Of a DNA stretch of 64,000 bases, positions 11,544 to 22,289 are shown piece after piece. Source of the stretch: Heterotrichella gracilis. Taxonomy: Eukaryota; Sar; Xanthophyceae; Tribonematales; Xanthonemataceae. The translations under genes were made by a program, and so were the position numbers. The notes under the pieces were generated by a model that was not told the DNA's origin, made no database searches, and saw nothing but the letters and a program-made list of their open reading frames with translations. The stretch covers positions 156,685-220,684 of the forward strand of contig JAULBX010026829.1 in NCBI GenBank assembly GCA_032358255.1, in the 5' to 3' direction. Within the stretch, counting starts at the first letter, position 1, and every line of letters begins with the position of its first letter.

Positions 11544-14500
11544 ATGAACGCCCTTTCAAGAACAAACTGGGGGTGCTTGAGGCCCCTCCTGCTGCTGTGT
11601 GTGGCAATCTTGGCCGTCAGTGGGTGCAGCTTTCCCACCAAGGCGCGCAACATGACCACTCCACTCTGCGGGCAAGGGCAGGGCAAGACGCATGAGGAGA
11701 TGCAGAGGGCGGGCTACCTGTTTGCCCCCCAGGTGCACTTCCACCCCCTGGAGCAATACCACCTGGGTGAGTGGCCAGGACCCTTGCTGGTGTAACACCA
11801 CCCACAGGTTGTCTGCGGCAACCACCGCAGGGCACAGCGAAGGGAAGCATGAGCCTCTCCAAAGCCACTTCCATTTGTGCTAGCTAGTACTGCAGTATTC
11901 ACTGGAACTCGCAGACTCATGGCACGAGCACGTTATAGTTGGGCATGCTATGTAGGCACCCTACCCTATTCACCCTGTCCATGCTCCGCTGCATTCCACT
12001 CCACTCCTCCTGGCCTGTCACCGCGTGCGCTTATAGTACCCTAATTGTGCAGAGGACCCCAGCCGCTACTTTGACGCAGCGCAAATGCGAGATGCGCTCT
12101 TTGAAAGCACGCCAGACGCAGAGCAGTTTGTTCGTGAGGTAAAAACAAAATACCCTTGCTTTTGTTCTATTTTAGCGGTGCTTCAGTGAAGGGCGCCCTT
12201 GTTACTCACGCCATGCTCCATACCTGCTGCCCTGCCTGTCTGTGTGTGTCAACATCGCTGCTTTGTTAGTCAGTTAGTTAGTTGTGTGCCCCATTTTGAG
12301 GTTCTGCCAAAGTTCACCTGTACACATGTCGTTGGGTTTTCCTTCCTTGCGCTTTCTCTCTAATTTCACCCCTTGATTTGTGCGCAAGGCCTACTCCACC
12401 AACATCGTGGAGAGCATGTGGCTGCCAAAGTCCTTCATCTCCATCCTCAACCAGTCGAACAGCGAAGAGGTGCTGGCGGGGGCGCCCTTTGACAGCCAGG
12501 GCCGATCCCAGGCGGTGGTGTATTTCACCCTGGAGTATCAGGGGGGTGGGCTGTGGTTGTACACCTACCACCTGTACTACAGGTGGGTGAAATGTTCCCC
12601 CATACGTTCATCTCATGTGCTTGTGTCATGCTATGGTACTGGAATATTCCAGACAAGGTCATCATTATCCCCCCTACCAAAGGTGGGAGGGGGATTTCAT
12701 ATCCCCCGCCCACTGGGGGGGGGGTGCCCGCATGAGTATTAATATGAATTAATATGAATATTCATTTCACAAGGTGGGTGGAATATTAAGGTATTAGCGA
12801 TCATACAAGAGGGTAAATGCACTGGAGCATGGGTGACAGTGTAGAAGGGCATTGGAGGCACGTTGTTTGCATGGCGGCACATGATTGGAGGTGCATGATT
12901 GCACATGGTGGACGCATGGTTGCATATGGTTGGCTGGGGGCCAATGGAGGCACACTGCTTGGATGCGCACCCTTCCTCAGCTAGCAGTTAGAATGCCATG
13001 TTGGTACGCATGCGCCATGTCCAGTGTGGAGTTTGAGTCCATACAGCACCCACACGCATCATGCACCAATTCACAGTATGGGACTAGTACTATGGCAATG
13101 CTGCTGCCCAAGGACTGCATCGGTTGGCGTGTGCTGCCAAGGATGCTTTGGCAGTGCTCGTAATGACTCCATGTGGTGTGAATCTGCAGTTTCAACGGCT
13201 GCTCCAACCTGCTGCTTGCAACCTTTTTTCAGAAGTTTGAGGAGCTGGAGTTCATCCTGTGCCCCACCGGGACCCATGAAGGTACGGTAAACCCGAAGCC
13301 CTTAATCAATGCAGGTAGTTAAAACCGCACATCCCAAACCCTACCCTTAAAAGCATGTGTTTCATGTTCATGTTAATTCACTGGAAAGCACTGGGAGCAC
13401 AATGCAGTGTTGCTCGGTGGCGGACATGTCACACACTCAGTGGCGGTGTGTGGGCCAGCATTGCATGCATGTGATCAGTGACAGCATGTGCACCCCGCAG
13501 GGGACTGGGAGCACATCGCAGTGCTGGTGTGCGAGTCAGACATGTAAGATCCGCATCGCTGGTGTGTGAGCCATCATGGCATGCATGTGTTCAGTTGTGG
13601 CATGTGATCAGTTGTGACAGGCATGTGCACCCGCAGGGGATTGGGAGCACATCGCAGTGCTGGTGTGCGAGTCAGACATGCAGCCAAAGCAGCTCGCCTA
13701 CAGCCAGCACGCGTGGACCGAGCGCTTCGACTGCACCCTGGGGGAGTGCACGCTGGCAAACCAGACCCAACCCCTCACGCATGCGGCCCTCAACTCCCAT
13801 GCCAACTACCCGGTGTCGGACACTGAAATTGTGTATGCGGTAGTGAAGCTGGATCAGCTACCCAACCTGGTGGGGCTGTATGTGGTGGATCGCACGCTCA
13901 GCGATCCAAACAAGGTAAGATTGACTGAGATTGACCCAGCACCCAATTTGGAACCTGGTGGGGCTGTATGTGGTGGATCCCACGCTGAGCGATCCACGCA
14001 AAGCAAGATCGATGGCATGTCGGCATGTTGTTGACACAGATCATAAAAAACGACTAAAAATCCTCTAATTTATCGCACCTGCTCTCAGAAATTTGATGAT
14101 GCCACTTCTGACACACTCACGTGCGCAGCAGCTATATTTGCACAAAGGCAGAATTTTACTTGCCCAACCTCATTTGGAAGGTGTTAATGCACCTCCTCTT
14201 AGACTCACGCAAGTGCACTCCTTACCATTCATGTGCCTAAAGGATCCACTCCCCAAACCCTCGCTTGCCAGGTGTTCATTCCCACTGAGAGCAACGTGAA
14301 GTTCTTGCCATTCCCGCAAGCAACCATCCCAGAGAATGCCAGTATTGATGCGGTGTGGGCAACCTACACAGGCACCTGGGGGGCACCCTACTCGTACCCA
14401 TTCACCGTGCAATGCCTGTATGATAACCGTAAGTACAATACGCACATGGATATGGTCTCAACGATTGCCTGTGCAGAGTTCAGGTTGACCTTTATCCCTA

Positions 14501-17500
14501 AGGTTAACCCGCAGCTTATGGATGTGGTCTCAATGGTTACCACCTGCATTGCTATAATCCAAATTCTGTTACCCATCTAATCAATCGATACAATTTAGGC
14601 GTTGACAAAATTGTGCAGTGAGCCTGTGCGTTTCTTGGGGTGCAACAACTTTGATGATGTTTAAGTGCCAAGTTTTAGGTGCCCGCGTCCACACATGCTG
14701 CAGGGTTTTATGGTGTCAGCAAAATTCTTCAAGGTTGAACCCTTCACTGAGGTTGCATGGTGCCCCGCAGAAACCCTAAACCCTAAAGTGAGGTTCCATG
14801 GTGCCTGCAGAGACCCGCCTGGACGCCTGCCCTGAGGACAGCCTGACCTACAAAGTGCTGCTGACCGGCCTCTCAGCAGCCAGCAAGTCACCGGCAGCCT
14901 CTGTCGCTGAGCTCCCCTCAACTGCCATCTCTTCTGATGCATTCTCAGCAAGCTCGCTGGTGGTCAAAGCTGCCTTGGACTCTGTGTACGACGGGGGCTC
15001 GATCACCGGCCCATACACGCGCGCATACTCCTTCTACTTTGGCTTCCCCCAAAGCCCGCCAATCTACAACACCTACCCCGATGCCAACAGCTCGCTGTGC
15101 CCTGAAAATGCTTCGCGTACGTTCAACACAGACAAGTGAGTGCGGGTGGTGGGCTAGAATGCGGCATGGGTCAGTGCTAATTCACCCTAAACCCTAGACC
15201 CAGGTTGTGGGGGATCCCATGCCAGAGTTTGTTGATTTTAACCCCAATGCATGATTATGTGTCAAACAAAAGGCCTACAATGCTATAATGCTCATGCAGT
15301 GTATCATGCACATTGCTGACCATCACCATATCATGCTGTGCATTTTTGCAAAGCCAAAGTTTTTGCAAAGCCACGCGTTGCATTCCACAATATGCAGAAA
15401 TGCGAATGGGTGCGCAATCATAAGATGTCCCTGACACCGTGCGTGTGGATTATTGACAACGATGCCTGCACTCTAAACCCTAAACCCTACACCCTTACGT
15501 TTGTAAAGTCAACAGCAGTGTCTGCACCTTCAACCCTGAGCCCTAAACCCCTTCCGTGTACGGAACCGACATCAATATGTAAACCCTATCTCTACACCCT
15601 TAAGCCTTTAAAACAATCACAGGGGTGCCTGCACCCCAATCCCCCACTCCTACATCTTTCCCTGTGCAGAATCAGCAGCGATGTCTACACCCCATTGGCA
15701 AACCCTAAGCCTAGACCCTTCCATGTGCAGAATCAGCAGCGATGTCTACACCCCATTGGCAAACCCTAAGCCTAGACCCTTCCATGTGCAGAATCTGCAG
15801 CGATGTCTACACCCCATTGGCAAACCCTAAGCCTAGACCCTTTCATGTGCAGAATCAGCAGCGAGGTCTACACCTCTGGCTCTGTGATCAACTTCCTGTG
15901 GGGCACTGCCATTGGCATGCTGCTGTTCTCCTTGGTCATGGCAATCATCATGCTGTTCCCAGGCCTCTTTGCCTCGCACTCCAAGCAAGCCTACGTGCTG
16001 CTCACGCCGTCACTGGCAGGAAATGCACAGAATGGTTTGGAAGGGCTGTCTGGTGCAGGTGAGCAAGTACGAGTTGAAATGTCTCTCAAGTGGATACAGT
16101 CGCATCTGCATATGGTATTGGTCATTGGCTCAATGTTGGGCCGCTGTTCAACAGGATTAATCTAAGGTCAGCGTTGACAGAGCTTGTGCATTGCAGATAC
16201 TGTTGAGTCGAAACCAATGCAAGAACGACGAGCGGGTGCGCTGGCTGATCCAGAATGGCAGTCGACAAGCACGCTGTTGCAGATAGTGCTTGGCACCAAG
16301 CATGACATCTACAGGGCCACACTTGTGGTGCTTGCTACATTGCTGTACGCTGCGGGGGCGGTGCTCATTGGTGTGGGTGTCTCTGACCTGTTCCATCTGC
16401 TCAAGGTGAGGAAACCAATACCTCCCCTTTCTTTCCTCCTTCCCAAATGCCCCCAGACAGAATTCCACTTCCTTTAGCCTCCGGAGTCCGAATGGGCAAC
16501 TGCTCTAAGATTTCACAATCGCTTTGGGACGAATTTGCATCCCTAGCATTGCTGTTGCTTGCTAGGTTTATTTTTCATAATCTCAACCACAATATTGTAC
16601 AAATGTGGCTTGCGCCTGCGCTCATCTTAAACGTTTTGGAAGTCGTTCAGGGTGTAGGGTTTAGGGTAGCCTTTCTTGCAGTGCTATTACTTGCATGCAG
16701 TCAAACTCAGCCTGTTGTTTTGTGCAGGACCTGGTCAATTGGCACGCCTGGAACGAGGTCAAGGCAGTGTTCATCGTGCTCCTGGCAGTGCTGGGCCTCC
16801 TGGACCTCATCATCGCACTGGCAGCCCTCTTTGTGCACCTGCCCCGCCACAGGGACAAGCCAAACGCCAAGCCCCGGGGCTGCTGCTCCCTGCGGGGGTT
16901 CAGGGACTGCCTGGGCCGCCACTCGCGGAGGCTGCGGGTGGTGATGGCGGCCCTCGCGGTGATCGGCATCATGACTGCCATGGTGCTGTTTGGCTTCGCG
17001 TGCGTCATGGTGGTGGGCAGCAAGCTGCTGTCGGAGGTCTGCTCCAAGTTCACAGGGGTACGCGCCATGATCGATTACTATTACCGATTACTGATATAAT
17101 CATAATCACAATTACAGTGTGCGTCATGGTGGTGGGCAGCAAGCTGCTGTCGGAGGCCTGCTCCAAATTCACAGGGGTATGCGCAATTAAAGATTACTTT
17201 TACCATCACAATCACAAATACAATCAATATTACAATCGGCATGTAGTCAGATGACAAATGGGGTGAAAACAGGGTATCAGTAGGGTGACAGCATTATATA
17301 TAAAAAATGCATTTAAATAGTATTATTGGCAGGCGGGTGATTGCCAACTCTCTGCGCCTGGAAACCAACGCGCCTTGTGAGAAACAGGGTGCGTCTGACT
17401 ATCTATTTGACTTTTTCTATGTTTTCCCCTCCATTTCAGATCACTGTGAGCGACGTCAGCGTGCTTGAGGTGTGCATCGACCTCAGCAGCTTTGGGCTCA

Positions 17501-18027
17501 AGATCGGCAAGATTTGCGGCGCACAGGTGACAGGCAGCGACGGTGGCTGGGAGGGAGGGGTTGCTCACACTTTCACTGTGGCTGTTCATCGTTACAGCTG
17601 CCTACTTGACGGCACAGTTTGACAGCTCGGAATGCTCTTTGACTGCAATGTACATGAACTCGTGCGCCCTGACTCAACGTTGCGGGTCTTCTTCCTTTGT
17701 TTGTGTCACTTTCATGTGAATATTGAATACGGTTCCAAGCCTGCTCAACAACGCGCTGCATAGAGACGGCACCCAATGTTTCCTTATTCCACCCATCAAA
17801 TTGTGTGTTTCACGCAGGTGAGCCAGTTCTGCAACGACTGGCAGGACCTGCGGCTGGGCCTCATGGTGCTTGGCTCAGCCTTCCTGGCATGGGCGCACGT
17901 CATCTTCATGTTCCTGGCCATTGTCATGTACTGGGTGGCGGCGCAGTATGTGCTGGTGGGGGGCGGAGGGGGCCCAAATGGGGCTATGCCAGAAAGCGCC
18001 TTTGGCAAAAGGGGCGACGATGAGTGA
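11544..18027 (+). CDS. Vps62-like (DUF946) ectodomain fused to a multi-pass membrane domain
   Basis: Twelve exons (11544-11766, 12053-12138, 12389-12582, 13190-13281, 13637-13914, 14272-14428, 14811-15135, 15853-16058, 16197-16405, 16728-17057, 17440-17526, 17818-18027) total 2397 nt, 798 residues, with every junction in phase. An N-terminal signal or anchor (LRPLLLLCVAILAVSGCSF) precedes a domain with the Vps62/PF06101 hallmarks: APQVHFHPLEQYHLGDPSR, the central GTHEGDWEHIAVLV, and NSHANYP. This family is known from plants and fungi, where its biochemical role is poorly defined. The C-terminal half has hydrophobic segments near 15895-15965, 16315-16385, 16765-16845, 16940-17030 and 17860-17950. 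They are separated by basic and Cys-containing loops (LPRHRDKPNAKPRGCCSLRG). The tail is Gly-rich and ends GKRGDDE. The joining of Vps62 to a four- or five-helix membrane domain is what the exons show; its function is unknown. Confidence 0.82.
13383..13683 (+). repeat. Three tandem copies of acceptor plus start of the GDWEH exon
   Basis: The sequence CTGGGAGCACATCGCAGTG and its surroundings start at 13391 (most decayed), 13505 and 13641, with spacings of 114 and 136 bp. The last copy, preceded by CACCCGCAG, is the coding one. The middle copy also keeps CCCCGCAG|GGGACTGGG and stays near-identical for about 45 bp before a TAA. Copies one and two lie in the intron. Confidence 0.85.
13863..14010 (+). 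repeat. Duplicated 3' end of the NLVGLYVVD exon in the following intron
   Basis: The exon end at 13863-13914 plus donor GTAAGA is repeated 88 bp downstream at 13951-14008. The match is about 90 percent over 55 bp, and the donor GT has become GC (CGCAAAGCAAGA). Confidence 0.85.
14746..14816 (+). repeat. Duplicated acceptor with telomere-like spacer
   Basis: TGAGGTTGCATGGTGCCCCGCAGAAACC (about 14748-14774) and the functional copy ending GTGCCTGCAG|AGACCC (14811) are offset by about 41 bp. The spacer between them is AACCCTAAACCCTAAA. Confidence 0.75.
15664..15890 (+). repeat. Four 61-bp tandem copies of acceptor plus exon start
   Basis: GTGCAGAATC begins at 15664, 15725, 15786 and 15847, exactly 61 bp apart. 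Each unit holds GTGCAG|AATCAGCAGCGA, the start of the ISSEVYT exon, and a tail AAACCCTAAGCCTAGACCC. Only the last copy reads into the exon. Because 61 is not a multiple of three, use of an upstream copy leads to a stop codon. Confidence 0.95.
17001..17230 (+). repeat. 119-bp tandem duplication of exon 10 end, donor and intron start
   Basis: TGCGTCATGGTGGTGGGCAGC starts at 17001 (coding) and again at 17120 (intron). Both copies run through CACAGGGGTA with a usable donor. The second has an AG (ATTACAG) just before it and would be a 59-nt frame-shifting exon if included. Confidence 0.9.
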
Positions 18028-18158
18028 AGGGCGGTATGTGCTGGTTGGTGGCGGCGGGGGCCGGAAGGGGGCCCACGCCAGATTGGTGGCGGCGGGGACC
18101 GGAAGGGGGCCCACGCCACATGGCTCCTGTGGCAACAGGGGCGGTGATGAGTGAAGGC
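17938..18158 (+). repeat. Duplicated 3' end of the coding sequence beyond the stop codon
   Basis: The Gly-rich end (CAGTATGTGCTGGTGGGGGG ... GATGAGTGAAGG) is followed by a copy at about 18030-18078 (GGTATGTGCTGG), then by a third from about 18084 that ends GGTGATGAGTGAAGG at 18144-18158. The copies are in the 3' UTR. Confidence 0.75.
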
Positions 18159-18869
18159 AGAAGGCATTTAGGGCAGATGGTTGGAGCAGGTTTGGATGAT
18201 GCAGTTGGCTCAAGGTACTGACAGGGGCGACTGTTGATGGAAGCAGACTGTTCATTGGAAAAGGGTTGCTGATAGCGTGGGACACAGGGCTCGTGCTCTG
18301 GAGTTGGTGCATATGTATCAATTCAGCCTGCAATGACGCTTGCAAGCCCGGCACTGTTTTGCCGTATATATCATTGTGGCGACTTAACCATATTCCAAAT
18401 GGTAGCTGGAATTATCCAAGCATTGTTTCCCTTTTTTTACAATGAAAAGAAGAGCTACCATGATAACTGTATACCAGTTGAAAAAGTAGCTAGCAAATAA
18501 CAAATTTTCCATCAACAGTCTGCGGTGGGAACAATCGCATTTATTCAGGTCACGCATTTTATATCACGCCCGTTGGGCAAATTGCATTTGAATAGCCTAG
18601 TTTGAAACTTTGAAAATCAGCAATAAACAACTTTGATCGAGTTATAACCAGATGAATCTGAAGTTCAACAATCTGCCTACTAGTAAATCGGCAGCAGCAT
18701 AGCACAACACAACACACTGACAGGAAGTTGTTGATGTGCATCAACAACTTCTATATTTGACTTTTACTGCTGCTAATAGTGATGTTCAACATGGCAGTCA
18801 TTGCCGATCTGGCCAGTCTTGACAGCAGCTGAAACTGAAATATGTCTTGAGCGGCAACTAGTAAGACAT
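18028..18869. other. Convergent 3' region between the Vps62-like and HHE genes
   Basis: This 842-bp stretch holds the duplicated Gly-rich 3' end (to about 18158) and then AT-richer sequence with no recognisable gene. It should contain both 3' UTRs. Confidence 0.4.
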
Positions 18870-20625
18870 TCACCCAAGCAGCATCGCTAGCAGGCCCCTG
18901 CGCTTGGGCTGCTGCCCCGTCTTGACCGCCACAATGAGGGAGTAGTACTTCTTGTTGAACTTGCCCGCATTGGGGAACAGCAGGAACCGGGCCACCAGGC
19001 TGGGGATGCCCTCCTGCACCGCAAATCCCCACATCTCCTCCGGGGTCATGTGGTGCAGGAAGAAGCCGACGTCCATGGGCTTCAGCCCCTTCATCATCTT
19101 GTCCAGGATGGCTTTGGCCTCTGCAGGGGAAAAGTGCTGGCGCCACAAGGGCAGGCCAACCTCCTCCTCCTCCTGCAGATGCTCCCGCATGCTGCTCTCA
19201 AAGGCTTTGAACTCCTGTGAAGCAAAGGCAGAGAATCAGCATACATGTGACATTCATTGACAAACCCCAAAACCCTAAACCTTAGACCCATGGCTGTGGT
19301 GACCACAGCCAGCAATGTTGAAAACCACAGACAGGCTGGGCAGCAGCCAGTGGAACATGCATGGCATGGGTGGCAAGGGCATAGTAACTTACAACATGCA
19401 TATGCACCTTAGACGTATAGCCCTGATTAGCGCCTGTCAGTGCATGAGTCACGTGGGGCACTCAATGCTGGCGAATTGTTTAGAAAAGAGGAGGACTGTT
19501 GTCCTTCTGTCAATGGCAGGCAGAGTGCACCTCATCCCTTACCGTGGAAAGCAAGGACACTGTGCGGAGGTTGGCATCCTGGGGTTTCGCAGCATTGAGG
19601 GACTTGATGAGGGCGCCACACGCGTCCATGGCCGCCATGAGTGCCACGTGGTCGTCAGTCATCTTGGGCGGCAGCTGGCAGCGCTCGGCCATCTTGGGGA
19701 AGAAGATCTCTGCGGCAGGAAACAGAAACCCAGACGTCAGCATCCCAGCTGTTGTACAGTTAGATGACGGGGACCTATCAAACCTAGTAGTATACTAGTA
19801 TACTAGGAGCTACCCACAGCTGGAACCTCTTCACTCAGTGCGGAAACTTCAAGAGAGTCACAGTCTCACACTTTAGCCTACTCAGGCATTCAGAAAAGTA
19901 GAAATGTACAAGAAAATATCTAATTCTAATTAAACGTTCACTTTTTCTTGTACGGATTAGGAGAGCTGTAACTAGGTGCACTTTTGCATACACAGGCAGC
20001 AGTACTATAAAAGTACAGATTTGTATGAGAACCTCGGGCGGAGTGGGCAGGGCAGCCAGCCACAGGGGGCATTGCAGCACATATCCCAGCGGTGAAAATG
20101 AGATGCGCGCACCTTCTTCGTGGTCGTGGTGCTCGTGCACGTTGTGGTAGAAGTTGTCCCACCACTTATTCAGGTTCTGCACCTCCCACTGCTGCAGGGG
20201 AGCACCTGCCTGCAGCCGAGACGCCAGCGCTGCCAGGGCCTCACGGCAGGTGGCCATGTCCCCGCGGATGGCATTGTGGATCTTCATCCAGCCTGTAACA
20301 CACATGCTTGGTGTTGGTCTTGCCTGCTGGTGGTCTGAATTATGGAGTGTGCACAGCTGGAACAGTGCATTGGACCAAGCAGTCAACCACATCAACCATA
20401 AACCGTAAACGCAGGGTCACCACACAGTCTGGGTACGACGTGCGGCATCAGCCTGCGCGAAGTTGTGATATGTCTGCTTTGTTTCGGAGGCTTACCGTCC
20501 TGCTCCGGTGGGAAAGCCCACTCCAACGAGTGGTCCTTGGTGGAACCCTTCGTGGAACCCTTGGCGGAACCCTTGGCAAGGTGCACCCCATTGTGAGCAG
20601 GAGCCTCCACGACACCGACCGCCAT
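18870..20625 (-). CDS. Hemerythrin/HHE cation-binding domain protein
   Basis: Four exons (20625-20496, 20292-20113, 19709-19543, 19214-18870) give 822 nt, 273 residues. I chose the Met of MAVGVVEAP; an upstream in-frame Met at 20676 would add 17 residues. The centre shows the His/Glu pattern of a four-helix hemerythrin bundle: KIHNAIRGDMATC, then FYHNVHEHHDHEEEIFFPKM (the EEE is built across a splice junction), TDDHVALMAAM, and MREHLQEEEEVGLPLW. Such domains bind a di-iron centre and serve in oxygen or iron sensing and storage; which applies here cannot be told. A conserved-looking tail follows (FSPAEAKAILDKMMKG ... GFFLHHMTPEEMWGF), ending KRRGLLAMLLG. No transit peptide or membrane segment is obvious, so a cytosolic or nuclear location is likely. 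Confidence 0.85.
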
Positions 20626-22289
20626 TGTTTCTGGGAAACAGAGAGAAATCGTTCGATTAGACACTTTGATATTCATCGCACTGGGTCAGTCAGTGACCCC
20701 GAGTCAGTCGGGCACGCTACTGGCATGCTGTTGCGGTGGCACATGCATGCATGCGGCGTTGTATCGAGTTCTTTATGCCCAACTCGGTGCAGCTACAGTA
20801 GCACAAGACAACCCATTATTACAATGTCACAGAGAGCACACATACACTCTGTGCGTATGGTGCTGTTGTCAACACTGGCCAGAGCACACACTGCCATATG
20901 TATCGCTTGCGTACAAGGTACGACCAGAAGCTAGGTTCGCAACTCGAGACCAAGGCTGCGCACCTATGTGTGGATTCAGTGAAGGCACAGAAACTGTGAC
21001 TCGTGCACCCTTACTACTGGCCTTAGCCGACAGGGCGTTGTCAACGCTAGAATACTCACCAGTCCGTAAGTTGCTGTGGGTGCAGGAGATCTCTGGGGGG
21101 TCCTAGGAGGGCACCGGTGCTATTGGCGACGCAATAGAAGTTCGTGAAGACTTTCGTATGCTTGCAGGCGTTGCTTTGACACTCCTTTTATACCCCGTTG
21201 TGCAGCGTTGGGCTCCGGCTGGTTGCACTTACCAAGGACTTCTCCTGCCAACTGTCACCGGGCATGCCAACTGTCACCGGCCGGGTGCCACCTGTCGCGG
21301 TCGCACCCTAGGGCAGCTGCAGAGCATGTCAGAAACGTGCTGGCCAAACGTGCTGCCCTCCCCTGTGGCCCCTGCTTTGGCAAACCTTCCGACAAAGCCT
21401 TGGAGCCGTTGCCTACCCGGTACCATGCTGCCCTCCGAGAAAGTGTGTGTGCCTTGGAGCACTAGGTATCATGGGTTGTTACCGCTGCATATTCAACTTG
21501 AAAAAATCTTAGAACTTTGTTCAGTGGGAGTCACTGACAGTCACGGCCGTGGAATCTGGAAAGCTTTGGAGCGTGCATGCTGACCTTGGCATATGAGACC
21601 AAGAAACTTGTAGTCTGGGTACCATGCATTGCATGGCATGCCATTGATTGGCAACACTGCCAAATTGGTGGTGCCCTTGCCAGATGAGAGTCTTTTGGCT
21701 GCAATATTCTTAGAACTCAATGACGTGGCTGCACACAGTGACTGATGCAGCATATTACCGTTGGCATGGCTTCTACACCAACACCAACCGGCGCCGCGCA
21801 CCTCCTGCGCAACCTACATACTCTGCCAGCTAGTACGGTAGCCGCAATGGGCTGAGCCTGTGGGGTATTCAGTGACTGACTGACTTGTAGACCCCATTTC
21901 CCCAAAGTGTCCAAAAGTGGGGTCTGTTTGTTGACCAAGTAGCTTGCAGTGACGCCTCAACAACTGCCTTCCAGTTGCAACTATATACAGCAGCCATAGC
22001 GTTGAGGACCCACTCAGGCTACTGCAACAGTTGCAGCCAAACACCGTCAAACTGTTAGGCCCAGCACAATGCGACCATACAGCAGAAGCCGGCATGACGA
22101 TCAGTCCTGTTGTCACAATATAGTCAGCTACGCTGAATAGTGAACAACCTGTTGGCCCAACACCCTTTCACAACGCTCAATGGCAACAGCAACTCAAGGG
22201 GGGTTCAGGCCCTGAAACCTCATAGCATTCACAATATCCAACCCCCACAACTACACAATGTCCCACAGGAGCCCAAAACGCGCTGATGG
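20626..22289. other. Intergenic region between HHE and ZNF598-like genes
   Basis: About 1.66 kb with the HHE promoter and the ZNF598-like 3' UTR. Small direct repeats of CCAACTGTCACCGG occur near 21246-21300. A 141-codon open frame on the plus strand (21158-21583) has no recognisable motif and is not called. Confidence 0.35.

Noticed and set aside
12655-12735. Inverted-repeat or mobile-element end at the G/C runs
   Set aside because: CCCCCCTACC and GGTGGGAGGGGG runs are low-complexity; no target-site duplication or terminal repeat found.
15664-15890. CRISPR-like array from regular 61-bp repeats
   Set aside because: Units are head-to-tail without unique spacers, lie at a splice acceptor in a nuclear gene, and the whole unit is repeated.
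21158-21583. A 141-codon plus-strand open frame
   Set aside because: No recognisable motif, no splice-consistent neighbours, composition like surrounding intergenic sequence.
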